DNA of 8,606 nt from Clostridiaceae bacterium UBA6085 (GCA_002428605.1 DIXH01000061.1:12581-21186); one strand, 5' to 3'. Numbered from the stretch's first letter, positions 1-6,562 are shown. Translations and numbers: made by a program. The notes: generated from the sequence alone by a model not told the origin.

Positions 1-23
1 GATGTTACTTTAAGCTTCGGATA

Positions 24-52
24 GAGTCAGGGTGCTAAGTTTAGGTTATAAT
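24..52 (+). promoter_or_regulatory. Probable sigma-A promoter of the kinase-sdaA operon
   Basis: A perfect -10 box TATAAT lies at 47-52, 27 bases before the chosen ATG at 80. The -35 position 17 bases upstream (24-29, GAGTCA) matches TTGACA poorly, 3 of 6, so the promoter may need an activator or be weak. The ribosome site GGAGG follows at 68-72. The predicted transcript would start near 59 and carry a short leader. Confidence 0.5.
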
Positions 53-79
53 CAAGGAAAGGGCACTGGAGGCGATGTT

Positions 80-1720
80 ATGCTTAAACTCAGATACAGG
101 GATTCTGACATCAGTGTGGAGTCCGGAGTCAGGTACAGGGACCTTCTCAAGGATGAGGACGGGCCACTGAAGCCAATGCTTGCAAGACAGGCAGGAGAGT
201 ATTTCGAGCTTGATGAGGAAATAAGGAAGGAAGGGGAGGTATTCCCCGTATACATAACCGATTCACATGGAAACAAGGCCTATGAGAGGACTTTGTCCTT
301 CATACTTGTTGTGGCTGTGAAGACGCTTAGCCCAGGAAACCAGCTGTATATAGAGCATTCAATAAGCAGAGGCCTCTACTGCAGGATGCCGGGACTTGAG
401 CTGTCCAGGGACTTTATTGGAAGCCTTCAGGTTGAGATGGAGAGGATCATTGAAGGCAGACATCCGATTGAAAAGGTGAAGCTGACACGGGAAGAGGCAT
501 TTGAGGTTTTCAGGAAGGAGCATATGGAGGACAGGATAGACCTTCTGAAGGAATCCGGACTTGAGTCAATCACCCTTTACAGGCTCCTTGGCCACTATGA
601 TTATTTTTATGGAAAGATGGCTGTAAATACGGGACTTATAAGGCTATTTGGCCTTGAACCATACAAGGAAGGCTTCGTCCTTACATACCCGCCTGTATAC
701 GACCCTCTGTCACTTGGAAGCTTCAAGCCACAGGATAAGCTGTTCGGGATATTCAGGGAGACACAGCAGTGGGATGAGATCATCGGTGTAGACAGCATAG
801 GCTACCTGAATGAAAAGATCATAAATGGGGAAGCCTTCGACCTGGTTAGGGTTACTGAGGCTTTGCACGAGAAGAAGATAGCGTATATTGCCGATGAGAT
901 TGCAGGGAGAAAGGATGTCAAAGTCGTAATGATCGCAGGTCCGAGCTCTTCAGGGAAGACCACCTTCGCCAAAAGGCTTGGGATCCAGCTGAGGGTGAAC
1001 GGACTCATACCTGTTGCCATAGGGATGGATGACTACTTCGTCGACAGGGAGCATACTCCGAGGAATCCCGACGGCTCCTATGACTTCGAAAGCCTCAGGG
1101 CACTGGACCTTGAACTGTTCCAGGAGCATGTGCTGAGGCTGATCGATGGAGAGGGTGTAGCGCTCCCTCATTTTGACTTCAAGACCGGGAAGAGGACGAT
1201 CTCAGAACATATTGCAAGGCTTCCTGAAAGGGGAGTCCTCATGATAGAGGGTATCCATGGGCTGAATCCGGCGCTTTTCCCTGAAATACCGAGAAGATCA
1301 AAATTCAAGGTCTATATCAGCGCACTAACAGCAATGAACATGGACAGGCACAACAGGATCGCCACAACTGATGTCAGGAAGCTGAGAAGGATGGTTCGTG
1401 ACATACTCTCAAGAGGATATTCGGCATCCGAAACCTTAGGTATATTCCCGTCGGTCGCAAGAGGGGAGAAGGAACATATATACCCATACCAGGAGGAGGC
1501 GGACGCTATGTTCAACTCCACCATCCTTTATGAGCTGGCAGTCCTCAAGAAGCATTGCCTCAAGGAGCTGAGGGCTATTGACAAGTCGAGCCTTCTTTTT
1601 GAGGAGGCTAAAAGGCTCTCGTCCATACTGGTGCTTGTGAGGGACATAAAGGACGAGATGGTTCCGGAAAATTCCATACTAAGAGAATTCATAGGAGGCA
1701 GCTGCTTCTACGAATACTGA
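80..1720 (+). CDS. Nucleoside (uridine) kinase with ThrRS-like N-terminal domains
   Basis: Cytoplasmic P-loop kinase of the uridine kinase/phosphoribulokinase family, expected to phosphorylate a nucleoside with ATP or GTP. The kinase half begins near residue 280: Walker A GPSSSGKTT at about 287-295, DDYF at about 317 (typical nucleoside-binding region), and MIEGIHGLN at about 388-396 as the Walker B strand. The first ~260 residues are not kinase. They resemble the N-terminal TGS and editing-associated domains of threonyl-tRNA synthetase, including a REEAFEVF-type segment. This fused architecture is known in Firmicutes and Thermotoga, usually annotated uridine kinase or nucleoside kinase. I chose ATG 80 (546 aa) because GGAGG at 68-72 sits 7 bases upstream; an in-frame GTG at 32 would overlap the promoter. 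Only 17 bases separate its stop from sdaAB, so co-transcription is likely. The true substrate and the purpose of the synthetase-like part are not shown by the sequence. Confidence 0.87.
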   Translation: MLKLRYRDSDISVESGVRYRDLLKDEDGPLKPMLARQAGEYFELDEEIRKEGEVFPVYITDSHGNKAYERTLSFILVVAVKTLSPGNQLYIEHSISRGLYCRMPGLELSRDFIGSLQVEMERIIEGRHPIEKVKLTREEAFEVFRKEHMEDRIDLLKESGLESITLYRLLGHYDYFYGKMAVNTGLIRLFGLEPYKEGFVLTYPPVYDPLSLGSFKPQDKLFGIFRETQQWDEIIGVDSIGYLNEKIINGEAFDLVRVTEALHEKKIAYIADEIAGRKDVKVVMIAGPSSSGKTTFAKRLGIQLRVNGLIPVAIGMDDYFVDREHTPRNPDGSYDFESLRALDLELFQEHVLRLIDGEGVALPHFDFKTGKRTISEHIARLPERGVLMIEGIHGLNPALFPEIPRRSKFKVYISALTAMNMDRHNRIATTDVRKLRRMVRDILSRGYSASETLGIFPSVARGEKEHIYPYQEEADAMFNSTILYELAVLKKHCLKELRAIDKSSLLFEEAKRLSSILVLVRDIKDEMVPENSILREFIGGSCFYEY

Positions 1721-1737
1721 AGAAAGGTCTGGTGAAC

Positions 1738-2439
1738 ATGCAGAAGAAATATGGGATATTCGACATTATCGGCCCGGTGATGATAGGTCCGTCCAGCTCA
1801 CACACAGCAGGAGCGGCAAGGATAGGAAGGATAGCGCGGCTGATTGCAGGAAGCGAGGTCGTAAAGGCGGACTTTGTCCTCCATGGGTCGTTTTCGAAGA
1901 CCTACCGAGGCCACGGCACTGACAGGGCGCTTGTCGCAGGACTCCTCGGCATGCTGCCGGATGACGACAGGCTCAGGGACTCGATGGACCTGGCAAAAGA
2001 AGCCGGCATATCCATATCCTTCAGGGAAGGGAGCCTTGGAGATGTGCATCCGAATACCGTGAAAATCGACATGACGATTGCAGACGGAGAAGTAATATCA
2101 GTGACTGGCTCGTCAATCGGAGGAGGAGCTGTCCTGATAACAAGGATCGGGGATGAGGATGTCCAGTTCACAGGGAACTATCCTACACTCCTTATCACCC
2201 ATACCGACGCTCCGGGAGTTGTAGCCCATGTCACAAGGCTGCTGTACGAGGCATGCATCAACATCGCATTCATGTCCGTATTTCGGTCCCAGAGAGGAAA
2301 GAGCGCTACAATGATCTTCGAGACGGACGAGAACATACCTGAGGGAACGCTGGAAAAGCTGAAGGAAGTCTCCGGGGTAGGCGGAATAAGGTTCCTGCCT
2401 GTAGCTTCGGATGCAGTCAGCTACCCGGTAACAACGTGA
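1738..2439 (+). CDS. sdaAB: L-serine dehydratase, iron-sulfur-dependent, beta subunit
   Basis: Beta subunit of the two-chain, oxygen-sensitive [4Fe-4S] L-serine dehydratase, which converts L-serine to pyruvate and ammonia in the cytoplasm. The 233 aa show the SDH_beta signature near the N-terminus (IGPSSSHTAG at residues 16-25), an HPN motif at 104-106, and a C-terminal ACT domain from about 150 to 221 (begins LLITHTDAPG). The ACT domain is the usual place for serine sensing or subunit contact in this family. ATG 1738 is preferred over the in-frame GTG at 1732: AAAGG at 1723-1727 is 10 bases from the ATG but only 4 from the GTG. It lies 17 bases after the kinase gene and 13 before sdaAA, so all three probably form one transcript. 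Length and motifs are normal. Confidence 0.95.
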   Translation: MQKKYGIFDIIGPVMIGPSSSHTAGAARIGRIARLIAGSEVVKADFVLHGSFSKTYRGHGTDRALVAGLLGMLPDDDRLRDSMDLAKEAGISISFREGSLGDVHPNTVKIDMTIADGEVISVTGSSIGGGAVLITRIGDEDVQFTGNYPTLLITHTDAPGVVAHVTRLLYEACINIAFMSVFRSQRGKSATMIFETDENIPEGTLEKLKEVSGVGGIRFLPVASDAVSYPVTT

Positions 2440-2452
2440 AGGAGGGTTTTCG

Positions 2453-3334
2453 ATGAACATTTCAAGCGGCAGGGAGCTTGTGGAAGCATGTGAAGCCATG
2501 GGTATAAGCATAGGTGAGTATGCTATAAGGCAGGAATCGGATGAGACGGGGATTTCCCGTGAAGATATATGGAACAGTATGAAGGAAGCTCTAAGGGTAA
2601 TGGAAAACTCCACATCAAAGGGAGTGTCTGAAGAAGTGATATCCGTATCAGGCCTCATAGGCGGGGATGCATACAGGATGGGAAAGTACCTGAAAAACGG
2701 GAAAAGCGTAGGAGGCAGCGTCACCACACGAGCCATGGGATATGCCCTTGCCTGCTCAGAGGTCAACGCATCGATGGGGAAGATAGTAGCGTGCCCCACA
2801 GCCGGAGCATGCGGGATACTCCCTGCCGCTGTAATGACAATGAAGGACGAGCACGGGATTGTCGAGGAGGACATTATCCTAAGTCTCTTTGCAGCGGGAG
2901 CAGTTGGAGCGATAATTGCCCAGAATGCCACAATATCCGGTGCCGAAGGCGGCTGCCAGGCTGAGTGCGGTTCAGCTGCAGCCATGGCTGCATGTGCGAT
3001 TGTCCAGATGATGGGAGGAACTCCCGGAATGTGCCTTGATGCTGGAGCCATTGTGTTCAAGAATACTCTTGGACTTGTCTGCGACCCCATAGCCGGACTC
3101 GTTGAAGTACCTTGCGCCAAAAGGAACGCGCAGGGGGTGCTTTCAGCCATAGGTGCAGCCGACATGGTTCTTGCCGGGGTGAGATCAAGGATCCCATTCG
3201 ATGACACCGTGGAGGCCATGTACTCGATTGGGAAGGCAATGCCTGAATCACTAAGGGAGACCGGAATCGGAGGGCTTGCAGGAACTGAAACGGGAAAGAT
3301 CCTCGCAAGGAGGATCTTCGGGGAGACTGATTAA
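2453..3334 (+). CDS. sdaAA: L-serine dehydratase, iron-sulfur-dependent, alpha subunit
   Basis: Catalytic alpha subunit (293 aa) that carries the [4Fe-4S] cluster binding and dehydrating L-serine. Family signatures are CPTAGACGILPA at residues 114-125, SGAEGGCQAECG at 162-173, and CDPIAGLVEVPC at 210-221. Cys168, Cys210 and Cys221 have spacings of 42 and 11 residues, the same as the three cluster cysteines I recall for the Legionella enzyme (343, 385, 396), so they are the likely ligands. Extra cysteines at 114, 120 and 172 lie in conserved motifs. GGAGG at 2441-2445, 7 bases before ATG 2453, supports the start. It follows sdaAB by 13 bases. Cluster-dependent dehydratases are oxygen-labile, which fits an anaerobic amino-acid-using host. 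The TAA stop at 3332-3334 overlaps the T-tract region of the convergent pssA terminator. Confidence 0.96.
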   Translation: MNISSGRELVEACEAMGISIGEYAIRQESDETGISREDIWNSMKEALRVMENSTSKGVSEEVISVSGLIGGDAYRMGKYLKNGKSVGGSVTTRAMGYALACSEVNASMGKIVACPTAGACGILPAAVMTMKDEHGIVEEDIILSLFAAGAVGAIIAQNATISGAEGGCQAECGSAAAMAACAIVQMMGGTPGMCLDAGAIVFKNTLGLVCDPIAGLVEVPCAKRNAQGVLSAIGAADMVLAGVRSRIPFDDTVEAMYSIGKAMPESLRETGIGGLAGTETGKILARRIFGETD

Positions 3335-3360
3335 AAAAGGACAGGCAATATTGCCTGTCC
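3333..3360 (-). terminator. Intrinsic terminator of pssA, placed between convergent stops
   Basis: A perfect 22-base inverted repeat spans 3339-3360 (arms GGACAGGCA and TGCCTGTCC around ATAT). Read on the minus strand it is followed at once by six Ts (complement of 3333-3338), the classic intrinsic terminator form, three bases past the pssA stop. Read on the plus strand the A-run comes before the hairpin and no U-run follows, so termination of sdaAA transcripts here should be weaker. Confidence 0.85.
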
Positions 3361-3363
3361 CAT

Positions 3364-3876
3364 TCAGAACTTCTTGAATTTTATTGTGCTTACCTCAAGG
3401 TAAGAAAGAGCTATCATCATTATGACGACAAGGCTCCGTAGGTCCACATTGTTTCGGAGAAGCAGTGCCAGCATTGCAAGCAGGCAGCCTGCCAGGGTTA
3501 TGGGGATCCCGGTGAATACTCCGTCGAAATCACAGGAATTGAACCTTGCCAGCCTGTATGCCCCGGCTATGGGGAACAGGATCACCGGCAGAAGACCCAT
3601 GAGTCCGAGCTCATGGAGATTGAACATGAAGTATGCAAGTATTGCAGGTGCAACCCCGAAGGACACCATGTCTGACAGTGAGTCAAGCTCTTTGCCAAGG
3701 GGCGATTCGGCGCCAAGCGCCCTCGCTATCCTGCCATCGTACCTGTCCACCATCCCGGCGGAAAGTATGAATAGCCCTGCAGTGGCATAGTCGCCCTGCA
3801 CGCCCTTGATAAGGGACATGACCCCAAGTGTGAGGTTTAGGAATGTCATCATATTGGGAATCAGTGCGCTGTTCAT
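3364..3876 (-). CDS. pssA: CDP-diacylglycerol--serine O-phosphatidyltransferase
   Basis: Integral membrane CDP-alcohol phosphatidyltransferase that transfers the phosphatidyl group from CDP-diacylglycerol to an alcohol, most likely L-serine, giving phosphatidylserine. The full family motif D-x2-DG-x2-AR-x8-G-x3-D-x3-D is present: D44, D47, G48, A51, R52, G61, D65, D69. Serine specificity is suggested by YRLARFN at 107-113, the following FTGIPITLAG at 121-130, and a C-terminal segment resembling the VS-x-I ending of PssA proteins. About five to six hydrophobic spans (roughly 10-25, 30-43, 72-88, 91-106, 122-141, 145-160) fit the fold. At 170 aa it is at the short end of the family. GGAGG (minus strand, 3882-3886) supports ATG at 3876. 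It is convergent with sdaAA and divergent from the lipid kinase. No phosphatidylserine decarboxylase gene is in the window. Another CDP-alcohol substrate is possible but less likely. Confidence 0.88.
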   Translation of the reverse strand: MNSALIPNMMTFLNLTLGVMSLIKGVQGDYATAGLFILSAGMVDRYDGRIARALGAESPLGKELDSLSDMVSFGVAPAILAYFMFNLHELGLMGLLPVILFPIAGAYRLARFNSCDFDGVFTGIPITLAGCLLAMLALLLRNNVDLRSLVVIMMIALSYLEVSTIKFKKF

Positions 3877-3905
3877 TGTTACCTCCGGCTGTAATGCGAT
3901 ACTTC

Positions 3906-3934
3906 ATTATAAACTATTTTGGGCTTAAGGGAAA
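3906..3934 (-). promoter_or_regulatory. Probable pssA promoter
   Basis: On the minus strand a perfect TATAAT lies at 3911-3906. Seventeen bases upstream is TTTCCC (3934-3929), a 3-of-6 match to TTGACA. The start codon is about 30 bases downstream, with the ribosome site between. The -10 is convincing and the -35 is weak. Confidence 0.5.
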
Positions 3935-4008
3935 CTTTTATGTTCCAGTATGAGGAAATTCCCCATGTTGAATGATCATTACACTGGGAAAATTTCTTTT
4001 TCAAGTGG

Positions 4009-4033
4009 TATTATAAATATATAAAGCGAGGTG
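4009..4033 (+). promoter_or_regulatory. Possible lipid-kinase -10 region and ribosome site
   Basis: A very AT-rich stretch holds TATTAT at 4009-4014 and overlapping TATAAA at 4012-4017, either of which could be a -10 box, but no good -35 stands 16-18 bases upstream. AGGTG at 4029-4033 is the only credible ribosome site; its 7-base distance to TTG 4041 decides the start of the next gene. A perfect 10-base palindrome, AATGATCATT (3971-3980), lies between the divergent promoters and could be a dimeric operator, or chance. Confidence 0.35.
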
Positions 4034-4040
4034 TTTGGAG

Positions 4041-4970
4041 TTGAAGAAAGCGAAGCTCCTGTACAATCCCAGCGCGGGTGAGAGCATTGTCATAGACAAG
4101 CTGGATGAGATCATAAGGATACATCAGAAGCATGGCTATCAGCTGGTTACGGTAAGACTTGATGAAAGCTTCAGGATGAGGGAAGCGCTGTCTGACATAA
4201 ACGAGGGGTATGACCATATCATAGTCGCTGGAGGAGACGGAACAGTAGATCTTCTTGTCAATGAGATGATGAGGGAAGGGATAACTCTTCCAATTGGGAT
4301 ACTCCCTGCCGGGACAGCAAATGACTACAGCAAGTACATAGGAATGCCGCCTGACCTGTCGGCGGCTTGCGAGAAGATACTCACGTCTGTCCCTGTTCCC
4401 ATGGACATTGGAATGATAAACGAGAAGTACTTCATAAACGTGGCGAGCGCAGGACTCTTCACGGATGTGTCACAGAAGACAGATGACGACATGAAGAACT
4501 CAATAGGAAAGCTTGCGTATTACCTGAAAGGTCTTGAGCAGATCCCGAACTTCAGGAGGATCCATGTAAAGATAACATCAAAGGACGGCAGCTATGACGG
4601 AGGAATGTTCATGGTGCTGGTCTTCAACGGCAGGACCGCCGGAAACATAGAGCTGGCTTACAAGGCAAAGGGCAACGACGGAAAGCTGGATGTCATCCTA
4701 ATCAAGGACGAGGCATTGAGGGAGATCTTTCCTATGCTCATAAAATTCCTGAGGGGCGAGCATCTTGAGGAGCCGGTTGGGCTTATCTATTTCCAGACAG
4801 ACGAGCTTACCATTGAGACCACCGACAGGACGCTTGTAAGTGACATAGACGGGGAACGAGGGCCGGATTTTCCACTTAAAATAAGGTGCATCCCTGATGC
4901 GATAACGGTGATGGGTGTGAATGAAGAGGACCTTGAAGCAAGAAAAAGGACCGTATGGCCGGCAACCTGA
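4041..4970 (+). CDS. Diacylglycerol kinase family lipid kinase (YegS/DagK type)
   Basis: Soluble or membrane-peripheral lipid kinase that would phosphorylate diacylglycerol or a related lipid with ATP, feeding phosphatidic acid back into phospholipid synthesis. The DAGK catalytic domain fills the N-terminal part: YNPSAG at 8-13, VAGGDGTVD at 62-70 (nucleotide-binding GGDGT loop), and LPAGTANDY at 88-96. The C-terminal beta-sandwich half has NGRTAG at 196-201 and the conserved DGE at 270-272. Length (309 aa) is normal. No ATG exists near the N-terminus; TTG 4041 fits AGGTG at 4029-4033, whereas TTG 4035 is too close to any ribosome site. The gene is divergent from pssA, so two phospholipid genes share this intergenic region. 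Substrate assignment is by family only; YegS relatives can use other lipids. Confidence 0.9.
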   Translation: MKKAKLLYNPSAGESIVIDKLDEIIRIHQKHGYQLVTVRLDESFRMREALSDINEGYDHIIVAGGDGTVDLLVNEMMREGITLPIGILPAGTANDYSKYIGMPPDLSAACEKILTSVPVPMDIGMINEKYFINVASAGLFTDVSQKTDDDMKNSIGKLAYYLKGLEQIPNFRRIHVKITSKDGSYDGGMFMVLVFNGRTAGNIELAYKAKGNDGKLDVILIKDEALREIFPMLIKFLRGEHLEEPVGLIYFQTDELTIETTDRTLVSDIDGERGPDFPLKIRCIPDAITVMGVNEEDLEARKRTVWPAT

Positions 4971-4979
4971 TGATTCCCG

Positions 4980-5008
4980 TTGAAAAGGGAATTGCAAGGA
5001 AGTATGAT
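4980..5008 (+). promoter_or_regulatory. Sigma-A promoter of the PRC/MgtE-N/CBS gene
   Basis: TTGAAA at 4980-4985 and TATGAT at 5003-5008 are separated by exactly 17 bases, each box matching consensus at 5 of 6 positions. The predicted transcript starts near 5015, about 164 bases before the chosen ATG, giving an unusually long leader. A small hairpin (ATTCCC 4973-4978 with GGGAAT 4987-4992) overlaps the -35 and could also be a weak end to the lipid-kinase transcript, though it has no U-run. Confidence 0.65.
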
Positions 5009-5014
5009 GTAAAG

Positions 5015-5178
5015 GATGTAAGACTTTTCGTCAGAAAAGCGTAAAGACTTTTCATAGTAGAAGGATGTTCAGACGTTTCAATTGAAAAGGATGTGAAAAA
5101 AGTTGGAACCACTGCCTGACAGTCGGAAAAAGGAATAACAGCCGAGGAGATCTTTTCTCCTTGGAGAAGGAGAGACGT
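5015..5178 (+). ncRNA. Long structured 5' leader, candidate cis-regulatory RNA
   Basis: Predicted untranslated leader between the promoter at 4980-5008 and ATG 5179. It holds recurring complementary units. CTTTTC occurs at 5024-5029, 5048-5053 and 5152-5157; GAAAAG occurs at 5034-5039 and 5084-5089; AAGGATGT occurs at 5061-5068 and 5087-5094, with another copy at 5012-5019 overlapping the predicted start. CTTTTC and GAAAAG can pair in several exclusive ways, for example 5024-5029 with 5034-5039 around a GTCA loop. TTTCAATTGAAA (5076-5087) is a perfect palindrome, and ACTG/CAGT arms near 5111-5123 form another short hairpin. The last 30 bases hold the ribosome-site switch listed separately. 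I do not see the conserved core of the M-box, yybP-ykoY or T-box. The CCACTG stretch near 5109 faintly recalls cobalamin elements, but the rest does not fit. Function is inferred from position and structure only. Confidence 0.45.
5145..5173 (+). promoter_or_regulatory. Two mutually exclusive hairpins controlling the Shine-Dalgarno site
   Basis: Three segments lie in a row: AGGAGA (5145-5150), TCTCCTT (5156-5162) and AAGGAGA (5167-5173, containing the Shine-Dalgarno sequence). The middle segment is perfectly complementary to both neighbours. Pairing with the right one (7 bp, loop GGAG) hides the ribosome site; pairing with the left one (6 bp, loop TCTTT, extendable by C-G and G-U pairs) frees it. 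This is the anti-anti-SD / anti-SD / SD layout of translational riboswitches and some thermosensors. Confidence 0.55.
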
Positions 5179-6438
5179 ATGGAAAGATTGAATCTGCTCT
5201 ATTTCAGTTCGATACTCAACAGGAGGGTATACGACGAGTACAATGAGGTAGTTGGGAACCTCAAGGACATATACTTCGCTGCGGAGGAAGGCTACCCCAA
5301 GGCCATAGGCTATGTGGTGGAGAGGAACAAGGAACAATACAACTTCGAGTTCAAGTTCATAGACTTCTACGATGACGGAAAGGATGTTCAGATAAAGATC
5401 AAGGGAGCCAGGGACATCATCCCAAGGACCTTCTCCTTCATGCTTGTAAAGAATCTGCTGGACAAGCAGATCCTCGACGAGGAAGGAAAGAAGGTGTTCA
5501 GGGCGTATGATGTGAGGCTTGCCCAGATATCCGGAGACCTGAGGATCGTCGCCGTGGACAAGAGCCCAATGGGCCTTGGAAGGCGAAGGAACATGGAGGG
5601 CCTGTACAGGACCTACCTGAAGCTGATAGGAAAGAAGACCGGCGATTCACTTATACTGTGGGATGACGTTGAGTTCGACATGGGTAAGGGTAAGGACCTT
5701 AAGATCAGCGTGCCTTACGCTAAGCTTTCCACGCTTCATCCGGCAGACCTTGCAGACATCCTGGAGGAAGTCGACCACGAGTACAGGAACAAGATATTCG
5801 AAAGCCTTGACGAAGAGCTTGCCGCAGATACCCTTGAGGAGATCGAGGAGCCTGAAGTACAGGCGAAGATAATATCCGGGCTGAGTGAAGAGAAGGCTGC
5901 TGAACTCCTCGAAAAGATGCCGAACGATGAGATCGCCGATTTCCTTGACGACCTGGATGACGAGACAAGGGAGAAGATACTCCTGAACCTTGAAAATGAT
6001 GATGAGGCTGAAGTAAGGGAACTTATGCAGTATGAGGATGAGCTTGCCGGAGCCCTCATGTCGAAGGACTTTTTCGTCTTCAACAAGAACATCACTGTTA
6101 AGGACACGATATCGCTGATCAAGGAGCTGGCTCCTGAGTACGATGAGATATACTTCATATTCGTGCAGGATGAGAATGCGGTACTCGAGGGCTTCATAAA
6201 CCTGAGGGACCTTCTGGTGGAGGATGGAGGCAAGCTTCTTGCAGATATCATGGACACGTCCCTGGAAAATGTGAAGGTCTCAGACCATTCGGTGACTGCT
6301 GTGGACCTGGCCATTAAGTACGAGCTTCTTCTCATACCTGTCGTGGACGATGATGGCAGGATCGTGGGAGTGCTCAACATACACGATGTCATAGATGAGT
6401 TCCTGGCTCCCATGTGGAAGAAGAGAAGGGACAAGTAG
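5179..6438 (+). CDS. PRC-barrel / MgtE N-domain / CBS-pair protein without a membrane part
   Basis: Soluble 419-aa protein built from domains normally attached to the MgtE Mg2+ channel. Two PRC-barrel-like segments come first (about 1-80 and 88-130, the second with LLDKQILDEEGKKVFRAYDV). An MgtE-N superhelix follows at about 185-295: HPADLADILEE at 187-197, then acidic helical repeats ending in ELAGALM at 288-294. A CBS pair occupies about 295-410, with IPVVDDDGRIVGVLNIHDV near 386-404. No hydrophobic span long enough for a membrane helix is present, so it cannot transport Mg2+ itself. In MgtE these domains sense Mg2+ (and nucleotides, through CBS) and gate the pore; a regulator of a separate metal transporter is the natural inference. 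Related clostridial proteins are, as I recall, often beside an Nramp-family gene, but none follows here. ATG 5179 is chosen for AAGGAG 6 bases upstream; an in-frame TTG at 5161 lies inside the hairpin. The gene has its own promoter, leader and terminator. Confidence 0.85.
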   Translation: MERLNLLYFSSILNRRVYDEYNEVVGNLKDIYFAAEEGYPKAIGYVVERNKEQYNFEFKFIDFYDDGKDVQIKIKGARDIIPRTFSFMLVKNLLDKQILDEEGKKVFRAYDVRLAQISGDLRIVAVDKSPMGLGRRRNMEGLYRTYLKLIGKKTGDSLILWDDVEFDMGKGKDLKISVPYAKLSTLHPADLADILEEVDHEYRNKIFESLDEELAADTLEEIEEPEVQAKIISGLSEEKAAELLEKMPNDEIADFLDDLDDETREKILLNLENDDEAEVRELMQYEDELAGALMSKDFFVFNKNITVKDTISLIKELAPEYDEIYFIFVQDENAVLEGFINLRDLLVEDGGKLLADIMDTSLENVKVSDHSVTAVDLAIKYELLLIPVVDDDGRIVGVLNIHDVIDEFLAPMWKKRRDK

Positions 6439-6452
6439 CATACACCTGAAAT

Positions 6453-6483
6453 GGCAGCCGGCTTGTTAAAACAGCCGGCTGCC
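6453..6483 (+). terminator. GC-rich terminator hairpin after the MgtE-N/CBS gene
   Basis: Perfect 11-bp arms GGCAGCCGGCT (6453-6463) and AGCCGGCTGCC (6473-6483) enclose a 9-base AT-rich loop, 14 bases after the stop codon. Only TT follows, so the U-run is poor, but the very stable stem and the strong promoter further downstream support a transcript end here. Confidence 0.65.
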
Positions 6484-6562
6484 TTGCATTCACCGGAAAA
6501 CGGGCATGGATCTGGTATGATTGCCGGTCATATTGCCAGAATGCTGTCAAGGAATGTCGCAG

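Noticed and set aside
13..30. AGCTTCGGATAGAGTCAG near the window start resembles 2403-2420 at the end of sdaAB (16 of 18 bases).
   Set aside because: Only two copies, one inside a coding region, with no shared flanks; most likely chance.
32..79. GTG 32 as the kinase start, adding 16 residues.
   Set aside because: The TATAAT at 47-52 would lie inside the coding sequence, and the GGAGG at 68-72 points to ATG 80.
2113..3219. Long minus-strand open frame of 368 codons opposite sdaAB/sdaAA.
   Set aside because: It is antisense to two clearly conserved enzymes, rich in Ala/Ser/Pro as expected from the complementary frame, and has no domain.
5015..5178. M-box (Mg2+) or cobalamin riboswitch in the leader.
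   Set aside because: The M-box GGTGAGGCTCCT-type core is absent. The CCACTG near 5109 and GCCGAGGAG near 5142 are only a loose echo of cobalamin elements, with the rest of the fold missing.
4970..5189. A frame open from ATG 4970 (overlapping the lipid-kinase TGA) that reads protein-like for 24 codons, then continues past two in-frame stops (5042-5044 and 5117-5119) to about 5190; possible small gene or decayed gene.
   Set aside because: There is no ribosome site before ATG 4970, and a good promoter for the next gene lies inside the frame. The peptide resembles nothing I know, and the apparent similarity between its parts comes from short repeated units that also make sense as RNA structure.
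5736..6434. Minus-strand open frame of 232 codons, very serine-rich, opposite the MgtE-N/CBS gene.
   Set aside because: The serine runs mirror the acidic GAG/GAT codons of the real gene on the other strand.
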